Source: Chloroflexia bacterium (GTDB taxonomy: Bacteria > Chloroflexota > Chloroflexia > Thermomicrobiales > UBA6265). Taken from it: a stretch of 6,994 nucleotides of DNA. This document shows, piece after piece, positions 1-6,610 of this stretch. The stretch covers positions 1 to 6,994 of the forward strand of contig JACCVE010000310.1 of the NCBI GenBank assembly GCA_013698285.1. Reading direction: 5' to 3'. The notes beneath the pieces are model-generated. The model saw only the letters and a list, made by a program, of their open reading frames with translations, did no database searches and had not been told where the DNA came from. Position 1 is the first letter of the stretch. Each line of letters opens with the position of its first letter. A program made the translations under genes and the position numbers.

Positions 1-1229
1 TCGACATCGCCCACCTGCGCCACCGGGAGACGGCGACGCTCTCCGGCGGGGAACGGCAGCGGGTGGCTGTCGCCGCCGCGCTGGCCCTGCAGCCCTCGAT
101 CCTGGTGCTGGACGAACCGACCAGCCAACTGGACCCCCACGGGGCGGAGGACGTGATCGCGGCCCTGGTCCGCCTCAACGAGGAACTGGGGCTGGCGGTG
201 GTGCTGGCGGAGCACCGCCTGGAGCGGGTCGTCGCCCACGCGGACAGGATGCGGTTCGTCGCGGGGCCGGGCGTCACCCCTATCGACGGGTCCCCGGCAG
301 CGGTGCTGTCCCAGATGGACCCGGTCTCCGTGCCGCCGGTCGTCGCGCTGGGCCGGGCGATGGGTTGGGACCCGCTGCCGCTGACGGTCAGGGCGGCGCG
401 GGCGGCGGCCGAGGAAGATGGGAGACGGCCGGCCTCGCCGCCGGCCGATCCGGCGATCGGAGGTGAGCCGGTCGTGCGGGTGGCCGGTCTGGCGACGGGG
501 TACGGGCCCCGCACCGTGCTGCGGGGGGTCGATCTCGACCTGCGTCCCGGCGAGCTGGTCGCCCTGGTGGGGCGGAACGGGAGTGGCAAGACGACGCTGC
601 TGCGGTCGCTGGTCGGGCTTCATCGTCCCGTGCGGGGGACCGTCCGGGTCGGCCCACACGACGCGACCCGGACCGAGACGGCGACCCTGGCCCGGGTGGT
701 GGGCTATGTCCCCCAGCAGCCGGACCGGCTCTTCTTCGCCCCGACGGTGCGGGAGGAACTGGCGTTCACCCGCCACCACCTGGGAGCCGGTGGGGAAGAC
801 ATCGATGCCCTGCTCGACCGGCTCGACCTGGCCGGGATGGCCGAGCGGAACCCGCGAGACCTCAGCGGCGGCGAGCGGCAACGGGCGGCCCTGGCCGCGA
901 TCCTGGCCGGCGGCCCCCGGGTCCTCCTCCTCGACGAGCCGACCCGGGGCATGGACGCCGCCTGGAAGCGGTCCCTCGGCGCGATGTTGCGGCGGTGGTG
1001 CGCCGAGGAGGGGATGGCTGTCCTGATGGCGACGCACGACATCGAGTTGGTGGCCAGGTTCGCGACCCGGGTGGTGATGCTGGGCGACGGCGAGGTGATC
1101 GCCGACGGCCCGTGCCGCGAGGTGCTACCCGCCTCACAGAGCTTCGCTCCCCAGGTCAACCGCGTCTACGGCGGGACGATCCTAACGGTCGAGGACGTGG
1201 TGGGCGGTCTCGGACCCAGGCTGGGGTAG
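1..1229 (+). CDS. ecfA: Duplex ECF-type ABC transporter ATPase, 5'-truncated by the window edge
   Basis: Cytoplasmic ATPase with two ABC domains in one chain. The reading frame is open from base 3, giving 408 visible residues. The first domain lacks its Walker A, which lies off-window. It shows the signature LSGGERQR (residues 13-20), Walker B ending in LDEP (about 36-39) and the H-loop histidine in LAEHR (71). A linker of about 60 residues follows. The second domain is complete: Walker A GRNGSGKT (190-197), Q-loop in YVPQQP (about 238), a second LSGGERQR (287-294), Walker B LLLDEP (308-313, catalytic Glu 312) and switch His 345 in ATHD. Fused pairs of this kind (YkoD-like/EcfA) drive ECF importers of vitamins or metal ions. 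The T and S subunits would be expected nearby but are not in the window. A GTG at 63 could be mistaken for a start, but it lies after the first signature motif, so the gene begins upstream. Substrate is unknown. A generic duplex ATPase is the alternative. Confidence 0.93.
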   Translation, partial: DIAHLRHRETATLSGGERQRVAVAAALALQPSILVLDEPTSQLDPHGAEDVIAALVRLNEELGLAVVLAEHRLERVVAHADRMRFVAGPGVTPIDGSPAAVLSQMDPVSVPPVVALGRAMGWDPLPLTVRAARAAAEEDGRRPASPPADPAIGGEPVVRVAGLATGYGPRTVLRGVDLDLRPGELVALVGRNGSGKTTLLRSLVGLHRPVRGTVRVGPHDATRTETATLARVVGYVPQQPDRLFFAPTVREELAFTRHHLGAGGEDIDALLDRLDLAGMAERNPRDLSGGERQRAALAAILAGGPRVLLLDEPTRGMDAAWKRSLGAMLRRWCAEEGMAVLMATHDIELVARFATRVVMLGDGEVIADGPCREVLPASQSFAPQVNRVYGGTILTVEDVVGGLGPRLG

Positions 1230-1258
1230 GGGGTAGAGTCCGCCCGGAGATCGGGACC

Positions 1259-1272
1259 GACGGCAGACCGTC
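1259..1272. terminator. Possible weak bidirectional hairpin between convergent genes
   Basis: GACGG-CAGA-CCGTC forms a perfect 5-bp stem with a 4-base loop in the 45-base gap between the convergent stop codons at 1229 and 1275. There is no T-run on either side, so it is not a canonical intrinsic terminator. The position suits transcription ending here, but the stem is short for such GC-rich DNA and may be chance. Confidence 0.25.
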
Positions 1273-1274
1273 CA

Positions 1275-1964
1275 TCAAGCGGCATTCTCCTCGACCCGGT
1301 CCCGGCCGCCGCCGGTGCAGACGAGGAAGAGGCCCGCGGCGAGGACTAGGCCGACGGTCCATGCGGCGAAGCGGTCGTCGCCCGGCACGACGGGCCAGCC
1401 CCAGCGGCGCTGGTTATCAGTCAGGTCATCGAATTGGATACCGCCGATGGCGATGAAGGTCGCCATCGCGTAGGCGACCGGGGGCAACCAGGAGATCGAG
1501 GGCCCGAGCAGGCGGGCGGTCAGCAGCGACAGCCCGGCGTAGCCCGCCAGGTTGCGGACCATCACCCAGTCGGTCCAGGCGTCCGACTCGGCGCCGTTGG
1601 CCCAGGCCAGGGCGACCGCGGCGACGGCGAGGAGCGCCGCCATGTGGCCGAGCCGGAGGGCGGGGAGACGGAAACTGGTGATCCGCTCGGTCTCGCCGAA
1701 GGGGGAGCGGGCGCTGATCCCGATCGCGGTCGCGGCACCGACCGGGGCCATGATGAGCAAGATCTTGGTGATCCCCGGGTCGGTCGATTGGTCGAGCAGG
1801 TACCAGCCGACGTAGGCCGAGGCGATCATCACCGCCAGGGCGGTGCCCAGCAACCGGGAGCGCAAGTAGAGCGTGACGAGGCGGACGAGGGGCGCCCCGG
1901 TGAACCGGTTGGTGATCAGGCGGTTCGCGGCAGGGCGGAGCGAGGCAAGACGATGGTTGTTCAT
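1275..1964 (-). CDS. Polytopic membrane protein, probable ABC-2-type permease subunit (229 aa)
   Basis: Integral membrane protein with about six hydrophobic segments (roughly residues 38-56, 64-84, 99-116, 131-147, 149-166 and 190-207). The N-terminus is basic and there is no cleavable signal. A loop at about 86-95 reads S-P-F-G-E-T-E-R, followed by L-P-A-L-R-L. It resembles the cytoplasmic loop G-E-x-E-R seen in some actinobacterial ABC-2-type permeases; this is recalled family knowledge and was not searched. It lacks the large C-terminal domain of the three genes upstream. The start is well supported: ATG overlaps the preceding stop as ATGA, and GGAGG sits 7 bases upstream. This implies translational coupling and a shared complex. 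It is the last gene of the train before the convergent ATPase gene. Transporter membership is inference and the substrate is unknown. Confidence 0.85.
   Translation of the reverse strand: MNNHRLASLRPAANRLITNRFTGAPLVRLVTLYLRSRLLGTALAVMIASAYVGWYLLDQSTDPGITKILLIMAPVGAATAIGISARSPFGETERITSFRLPALRLGHMAALLAVAAVALAWANGAESDAWTDWVMVRNLAGYAGLSLLTARLLGPSISWLPPVAYAMATFIAIGGIQFDDLTDNQRRWGWPVVPGDDRFAAWTVGLVLAAGLFLVCTGGGRDRVEENAA
1961..1964 (-). promoter_or_regulatory. ATGA stop/start overlap (translational coupling)
   Basis: Read on the - strand, ATGA contains the ATG of the 229-aa membrane protein and the TGA of the 491-aa gene before it. Such four-base overlaps usually mean that terminating ribosomes re-initiate, giving linked expression of the two proteins. 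Confidence 0.85.
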
Positions 1965-3436
1965 GGCAGGTCCTCCAACGTCAGGTCTCCCGCCCGCAGG
2001 GCGACGAGGTTATCGGCGAACCAGGCCCGTTGCTGGTCGAGGGGCAAGGCGGCGAAGCGGTCGATGGCGGCGGTGATCTCGGACCGCATGGCCTGGATCT
2101 CGGGCGTCTCGGGCACGAACCCCTGGAACATCATCGGGTTGGGGACCATCTCGCAGGTGATGATCTGGCCGCGCTCGTCGGGGTAGCCGGAGCCCGGGGA
2201 GACGCGATGGGCAAGCGCTTGGATGACGACGAACCGCGCGTTGGTCTGCCACCCCGCGCACGACTCCGGAGTCGAGTCGAAACGGCCCGATCCGGGGATG
2301 ACGAGTTGCTCCGCCAGCCAACCCGACGAGGTGGTGATGTCGTCGGTCAACCCGGTCCAGAGGTAGAACCGGAACGTCCCGTCGGCGGACACGCCCGTCT
2401 GGCCGGAGGCACCCGTCGGCAATGCCCGGACGACCCCGCCTGGGACTCCGGCGATCGGGGCGACCAGCGCCCCGATGGTCGCCGCATACCCGGGGAGGAG
2501 CGGTTCGAGGGCGGGGTGGACGCAAACCTGGATCGTCTCCGTCTGGCAGACGGGTTCGTAGGTCACCAGGCGTGGTCGCATCCAGCCGTTCTCGTGTTGC
2601 GCGGCGGGGACCAGGGGCGTCGCCGCGGCCAGGGCGAACACGGCGGCCGCGACGACCGCTCCCTGGCTCGCCCTCGTGACGCTGCGCAGGAGGGCCAGAG
2701 CGGAGAACGCCACGGCCCCGACGGCCAGCATCCACGCCGTCATCGGGATGAAGATGTCCGGCTGGAACTGCTGGTACAGACCGACGTCCGATGGCCAGTA
2801 CGTGCCGAACGCGCTGTACGGGGTGAGGTATTTCAGATCGAACACCTGATCGTCGGGTTGGAGGGCGACGAGTCCGACGACGATGCCGTACAGGGCGACG
2901 GTGACGACGGGTGGGACGAACCGGCTGGGGACAGTGACGCCGACGGCGTAGCCGATCGCGCCGGCCGCCGCGATCACGGCGACGCCGAGGGCGAGGGCGT
3001 CCCACATCGGTCCGCCCCAGGTGGCTGCCCGGGCGACGGGGAGCAAGGCGTAGACGCCATAGGTGACGTAGGCGAGGATGGCCCACGCGGTCGTCCCGAC
3101 CCAACGCGCCAGGTCACGCCGGATCGCGTGCCCCGGCATTGTCACGAGCAGGTCGCCCATCCTGCGACGTCCCTCGCGACCCCCTTCCCAGGCCAAGAGA
3201 CCGGCCACGACCGGCGCGAGCAAGACCGCCGTGAAGGCGACGTTGAGACTCGCGGCTGGCCAGAGCAAAGACGATGTGGACTCGACGTAGACATTCAATG
3301 CGAACCAGATCACCGCGAAGAAGACCGGCACGGCGAAGAGCCCGGCCCCGCGCCGGACCTCGATCCAGACCAGGCGGAGAGTGGTGAGGACGACATCGCT
3401 CGGCGAAACGCGGTGGGTGACGAGGGGAATGGCCAT
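1961..3436 (-). CDS. Seven-span membrane protein with C-terminal ectodomain, paralogue 3 (491 aa)
   Basis: Most divergent of three tandem paralogues. About seven hydrophobic segments (roughly 31-50, 63-84, 113-137, 146-168, 172-193, 228-250, 258-278) are followed by about 213 soluble residues. Basic residues before segment 1, between segments 2 and 3 (86-111) and between 6 and 7 put the N-terminus inside and the C-terminal domain outside. Motifs shared with its paralogues are A-T-W-G-G-P (138-143), P-S-R-F (170-173), C297-x7-C305-V-H-P-A and a 32-residue end from R460-F461 to D-L-P. It has an extra cysteine pair, C393 and C428. GGAGG lies 9 bases before the ATG, and the stop overlaps the next gene as ATGA. 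The membrane half looks ABC-2-permease-like. I do not recognise the ectodomain: it has no HExxH zinc motif and no obvious active site. A role as a transporter subunit is inferred from the context. Confidence 0.88.
   Translation of the reverse strand: MAIPLVTHRVSPSDVVLTTLRLVWIEVRRGAGLFAVPVFFAVIWFALNVYVESTSSLLWPAASLNVAFTAVLLAPVVAGLLAWEGGREGRRRMGDLLVTMPGHAIRRDLARWVGTTAWAILAYVTYGVYALLPVARAATWGGPMWDALALGVAVIAAAGAIGYAVGVTVPSRFVPPVVTVALYGIVVGLVALQPDDQVFDLKYLTPYSAFGTYWPSDVGLYQQFQPDIFIPMTAWMLAVGAVAFSALALLRSVTRASQGAVVAAAVFALAAATPLVPAAQHENGWMRPRLVTYEPVCQTETIQVCVHPALEPLLPGYAATIGALVAPIAGVPGGVVRALPTGASGQTGVSADGTFRFYLWTGLTDDITTSSGWLAEQLVIPGSGRFDSTPESCAGWQTNARFVVIQALAHRVSPGSGYPDERGQIITCEMVPNPMMFQGFVPETPEIQAMRSEITAAIDRFAALPLDQQRAWFADNLVALRAGDLTLEDLP
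1972..1976 (-). promoter_or_regulatory. Shine-Dalgarno site for the 229-aa membrane protein
   Basis: GGAGG on the - strand lies 7 bases before the ATG at 1964. It falls inside the last codons of the upstream gene and fixes the start of the downstream one. Confidence 0.8.
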
Positions 3437-3445
3437 GGCGTGGGA

Positions 3446-3450
3446 CCTCC
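3446..3450 (-). promoter_or_regulatory. Shine-Dalgarno site for the 491-aa gene
   Basis: GGAGG on the - strand, 9 bases before the ATG at 3436. The upstream sequence CCTC (3460-3457 read on the - strand) can pair with the GAGG part of this site across a 7-base loop. That would be a weak 4-bp hairpin over the site; its relevance is speculative. Confidence 0.7.
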
Positions 3451-3483
3451 GGACGTGAGGGGACAGTGGTTAGGCGAACGAGG

Positions 3484-4935
3484 TCATGGCAGGTCGGCGA
3501 GGCTCAGGGTCCCGGCGAGCAGGCCGGCCAAGTGGACGTCGAACCACCGGGATTGGGCGGCCGTGTCCAGGGCGTCGAAGCGGGTCACGTAGCCGTTGAT
3601 CGTCCCGTCTGCCCCGGTCTGGTCGCTGTTGGCAAGACCGAACAGGTCGGGCTCACCGGCCTGGAGGAGCAGCCAGCGAGAGATGACGGACTGGGCCATC
3701 GCTCCCTCCTCGGTGACCGTCGTCTCCTCCCGCATCGTCGTTGGGCCCGTTTCGAGCCAGTGCGCGACGTAGAACATTGACCATCCGATGTCGGTGTTGA
3801 GCCAGAGCCCGATGGTCCCCACCGGCGGTGGTGTTGAGGGTAGGCCGATCAGAGGGGACGGATCGTTCTGGATCACGGTGGTCGGTACGCCGGGCCGGCC
3901 GGCGATCGGGTCCAGGACGCGGTTCGTCCGACCCGCCAGTTCGTCGAGCCAGCCTTCATAGGCCGGGTGGACGCAGACCGCGATCCGGTCCCCGGCGCAG
4001 GTCGGCTCCCAGGCGGCGGCGGGGTGCGTCTCGGCGTGGCGCTGGAAGGCGGAGCCAAAGGGGTCGGTCGCTGTGCGCCGGACCACCTCCTCCGCGCCGC
4101 CGAGGGAGACGACCAGGCTGATCGCCAGCGCGATCGCCGGGCCGAGTGTGGGCCGGGGCCGCATCGAAGCCAGGGAGAGCATTACCCCGGTGCCGCCCAG
4201 GAACCACAGCGACTGCCACATTCCCACTGCCGGCCAGATCCCGTAGGAGACATCACGGGAGGTCTCGGCGATGGGGGAGAGGTAGCGCCGTTCGCCGAAG
4301 AGGTCGTCGAGCCGGGGGGCGATGGTCAGGACAGTCATGTCGTGACCGGCGACGGTGCCGACGTAGAGCTGACCGAGGAAGAGGAGCAGGACGATGACCG
4401 GGGCGATGAACCGGCTGGGGAACCAGGTCCCGGCCGCGAAGCCGATCGCGGTGTGGGCCACGATGGCCGTCAGGCCGACGATCAGCGGCCACCATTCCGG
4501 TCCGCCCCAGGTCGCCCGCATCGCGGTGACGATCAGGACCGGGATCACCAGGATCGCGTAGGTGAGCGCGGCCGTGATGGCCAGGCCGGCCCAGGTGGTG
4601 ACCCGTCTCGCCGCCGTGGGCAATGGGGTCGTGCCGAGCAACTCGTCGACGCCGGTGCGGAGGTCCCGAGTCGCCATCCAGGCCGCCGCGCCGGCGAAGA
4701 GCGGGCCGAGGTAGGTCACCGTGTCCCGCAGCGACACCACCTCCTCGGGCCAGACCGCGATCGGGGAGGAGAACTGGTCCCGAAGCACGGCGTACAGCGC
4801 GACCAGGCCGACCGGCATGAGCCAGAGGGCGAAACCGCGCCGGAACTCCAGTCCGACCAGGCGGGGGTCGGCCCCGCCCGCCATGGTCCATCGACGCCTT
4901 GGGAGAGCGGTGGGAGAAACGGTCGTGCTGGCCAT
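3484..4935 (-). CDS. Seven-span membrane protein with C-terminal ectodomain, paralogue 2 (483 aa)
   Basis: Second of three tandem paralogues and close to the 485-aa one: 43 of 60 residues match by eye over residues 141-200. Hydrophobic segments lie at about 35-51, 72-90, 114-138, 148-170, 176-196, 236-257 and 263-284. A soluble domain of about 200 residues follows and is predicted extracytoplasmic by the positive-inside pattern (R-rich loop 90-111, R-P-R-P at 259-262). Motifs: A-T-W-G-G-P-E-W-W-P (141-150), P-S-R-F (173-176), C313-x7-C321-V-H-P-A, G-R-P-G (346-349) and the terminal block R452-F453 to D-L-P. Those two cysteines are the only ones in the protein, so a disulfide between them is plausible. 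The start is chosen at M-A-S-T, which the next paralogue shares; the upstream GGGGT is only a weak ribosome site. Probable ABC-2-like permease or complex subunit; the ectodomain's function is unknown. Confidence 0.88.
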   Translation of the reverse strand: MASTTVSPTALPRRRWTMAGGADPRLVGLEFRRGFALWLMPVGLVALYAVLRDQFSSPIAVWPEEVVSLRDTVTYLGPLFAGAAAWMATRDLRTGVDELLGTTPLPTAARRVTTWAGLAITAALTYAILVIPVLIVTAMRATWGGPEWWPLIVGLTAIVAHTAIGFAAGTWFPSRFIAPVIVLLLFLGQLYVGTVAGHDMTVLTIAPRLDDLFGERRYLSPIAETSRDVSYGIWPAVGMWQSLWFLGGTGVMLSLASMRPRPTLGPAIALAISLVVSLGGAEEVVRRTATDPFGSAFQRHAETHPAAAWEPTCAGDRIAVCVHPAYEGWLDELAGRTNRVLDPIAGRPGVPTTVIQNDPSPLIGLPSTPPPVGTIGLWLNTDIGWSMFYVAHWLETGPTTMREETTVTEEGAMAQSVISRWLLLQAGEPDLFGLANSDQTGADGTINGYVTRFDALDTAAQSRWFDVHLAGLLAGTLSLADLP

Positions 4936-4965
4936 CGTTACCCCGTTCTTGTGCTGGCTGGATCG

Positions 4966-4980
4966 CGGGCGTGTCGCCCG
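4966..4980. other. Intercistronic GC hairpin
   Basis: CGGGCG-TGT-CGCCCG is a perfect 6-bp stem with a 3-base loop. It lies in the 68-base gap, about 30 bases before the ATG of the 483-aa gene. No T-run follows on either strand, so an RNA-stability, processing or partial-attenuation element is more likely than a full terminator. Chance cannot be excluded at this GC content. Confidence 0.4.
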
Positions 4981-5003
4981 TGCGGCCGGTGCGGCCGGTG
5001 CGG
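4980..5003. repeat. 9-bp tandem repeat, about 2.7 copies
   Basis: The unit GTGCGGCCG occurs twice in full (4980-4988 and 4989-4997) and then as GTGCGG (4998-5003). It directly abuts the TGA of the 485-aa gene and shares its first base with the end of the neighbouring hairpin. The likely source is replication slippage in GC-rich DNA; no regulatory role is evident. Confidence 0.75.
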
Positions 5004-6461
5004 TCAGGGCAGGTCAGCGAGGGTCAGTCGGCCCGCGAGGAGGTCGGTGAGGTATCGGTCGAACCAGAGACCGCGTTCGGCGGGGGAGAGGGCGGCGAAG
5101 CGGTCCAGGTACGGGGTGAGGGGTTCACCGCTGTATTGGAAGTACAACCCATAATCGTCGGTGAGCTCATCGACTTCGCCCGCCTGGATCAGTAGCCAGG
5201 TCACGACGACCTCTTGAGCCAACTGGGCTTCTTCGGGCAATGCGAACTGGCGCTCGTCATAGCACGACTGGATGGAGCACCGGGCAATGTCCCGCATTGC
5301 CTCGTCGACCCCGGCGTTCCCCGACCAGAGATAGAACGGCACCGTGCCCTCCGGACTGACGATGTCGACCGGCGTGTAGCGGGGGGTCGGGTCCAGTTGG
5401 GTGATGGCGACCGGCGCACCGGGCCGGCCCGCGATCGGGGCGAGCACGCGATCGGAACGGGTCACGACCTCGTCCATCCACGCCCCGTAGGCCGGATGGA
5501 GGCAGACGGTGACCGGGTCGCCCTGGCAGGTCGGAACGAAGGTGGCGGGCGTGGCGGCTCGCGTGTGGTTCGCGAAGGCGGTGAAGAAGTAGAGGCTGCC
5601 GGGGGTGCGTTGGACGATCTCAGTGGCGCCGCCGAGGGAAACGGTGAGCCCGGCGATCAGGGCCAGGAACGCGCCAGCCGACCGGCGCGTTCGCAGGGCG
5701 ACCAGGGCGAGCATCACCACGGACCCGCCCAGCAGCCACATCGTCTGCCACATTCCGACGGCAGGCCAGATGCCGTAGGCCAGGTCTTCCGACGTTTCGG
5801 CCACCGGGGAGAGGTAGCGGCCCTCGCCGATCAGGTTGTCGAGACGGGAGACGAGGGTCAGGATGGTGGCCCCGTTGCCGGCGAACTCCCCGACGTAGAC
5901 CTCGCCGAGGAAGAGGAGGACGGTCATCACCGGGGCGGTGAAGCGGCTCGGGAACCAGGCGCCGAAGGCGAACCCGACGGCGGTGTGGGCGACCATCGCC
6001 GAGAGACCGACGATGATGGGCCACCACTCGGGCCCGCCCCAGGTGGCGCGGGAGGCGGTCAGGGTCATCAGGGGGACGGCGACGACCAGTCCGGTGAGCA
6101 GGGCCGCCAGGGCCGTCCCGGCCCAGGTCGCGACCCACCGCCGGGGAGCGGGCAGGGGAGTCGTCTCCAGGAGTTCCCCGGCGCCCCGGCGGTGTTCCCG
6201 GGCCGCGACCCAGGCCGCGGCCCCGCCGAAGACGGGGCCGAGGTAATCGAGGGCGGTCCGGATCGTGACGCTGGTCTCGACCCAGAGGGAGACTGGGGTC
6301 GTGAAGTCCTGGCGGATGATGAACCAGAGTGGGATGAGGGCCAGCGGGATCAACCACGTGGCCACGCCGCGCTTGAATTCTAGACCGACCAGGCGGCGCG
6401 GTGACCAACCCGTCTTCGACCGTTGTCGGATACCGCCGAGCGGCGCCGCCGTGCTTGCCAT
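5004..6461 (-). CDS. Seven-span membrane protein with C-terminal ectodomain, paralogue 1 (485 aa)
   Basis: First of three tandem paralogues. About seven hydrophobic segments (roughly 33-50, 70-88, 104-126, 138-160, 166-186, 230-247, 253-270) precede a predicted extracytoplasmic domain of about 200 residues. Motifs: L-V-G-L-E-F-K-R-G before segment 1, A-T-W-G-G-P-E-W-W-P (139-148), P-S-R-F (171-174), C312-x7-C320-L-H-P-A, G-R-P-G (345-348) and the terminal block R454-F455 to D-L-P. An extra pair, C395-x4-C400, is absent from its closest relative. The frame stays open to a GTG at 6572. I chose the ATG at 6461 because M-A-S-T matches the next paralogue, it gives 485 aa against 483 and 491, and the extra 37 residues are P/R/S-rich with no counterpart. 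The ribosome site there is weak (AAAGG, about 12 bases upstream). Probable ABC-2-like permease or complex subunit; substrate unknown. Confidence 0.88.
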   Translation of the reverse strand: MASTAAPLGGIRQRSKTGWSPRRLVGLEFKRGVATWLIPLALIPLWFIIRQDFTTPVSLWVETSVTIRTALDYLGPVFGGAAAWVAAREHRRGAGELLETTPLPAPRRWVATWAGTALAALLTGLVVAVPLMTLTASRATWGGPEWWPIIVGLSAMVAHTAVGFAFGAWFPSRFTAPVMTVLLFLGEVYVGEFAGNGATILTLVSRLDNLIGEGRYLSPVAETSEDLAYGIWPAVGMWQTMWLLGGSVVMLALVALRTRRSAGAFLALIAGLTVSLGGATEIVQRTPGSLYFFTAFANHTRAATPATFVPTCQGDPVTVCLHPAYGAWMDEVVTRSDRVLAPIAGRPGAPVAITQLDPTPRYTPVDIVSPEGTVPFYLWSGNAGVDEAMRDIARCSIQSCYDERQFALPEEAQLAQEVVVTWLLIQAGEVDELTDDYGLYFQYSGEPLTPYLDRFAALSPAERGLWFDRYLTDLLAGRLTLADLP

Positions 6462-6522
6462 CGTGCGTCTGACCTTTCGTCGTGAGGAAGACCCGCGGTG
6501 ATCGGGATTCGGCCCAGGTGGT

Positions 6523-6592
6523 GGAGATCGGCGGTGTCGCGTCCGTGGTGAGTCGTCACCGGCAATAGGCACCGGCGGTGTGGGAGATCGGC
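6523..6592. repeat. Short direct repeats in the leader of the first paralogue
   Basis: GGAGATCGGC occurs at 6523-6532 and again at 6583-6592, exactly 60 bases apart. GGCGGTGT occurs at 6530-6537 and 6574-6581. Between them lies a small inverted repeat, GGTGA-GTCG-TCACC (6547-6560). All sit in the 149-base gap before the 485-aa gene, the longest gap in the train and the likeliest site for an internal promoter or operator. I could not identify convincing -35/-10 boxes. Confidence 0.35.
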
Positions 6593-6610
6593 ATTGGGGA
6601 TCGCGGGTCG

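Noticed and set aside
63..1229. Treating the GTG at 63 as the start of a 388-aa ATPase
   Set aside because: The frame is open to the left edge, and an ABC signature LSGGERQR precedes this codon. It is therefore internal and the gene is truncated by the window.
2030..3592. A 520-codon open frame on the + strand, antisense to the 491-aa membrane gene
   Set aside because: Its product is a Gly/Asp/Arg-rich hydrophilic string with no domain pattern. The opposite strand carries the motifs conserved among three paralogues and coupled ribosome sites. Long antisense frames are common in GC-rich coding DNA.
3967..5154. A 395-codon open frame on the + strand
   Set aside because: Same composition bias. 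It runs across the end of one paralogue, the intercistronic gap and the start of the next, as a shadow frame would.
5214..6383. A 389-codon open frame on the + strand
   Set aside because: Antisense shadow of the 485-aa gene, Gly/Asp/Glu/Arg-rich, with no recognisable motif.
1961..6461. Ectodomains as M1-like (gluzincin) peptidase domains, which some ABC permeases carry
   Set aside because: No HExxH or similar zinc-binding motif appears in any of the three proteins. A degenerate fold remains possible but cannot be supported from sequence alone.
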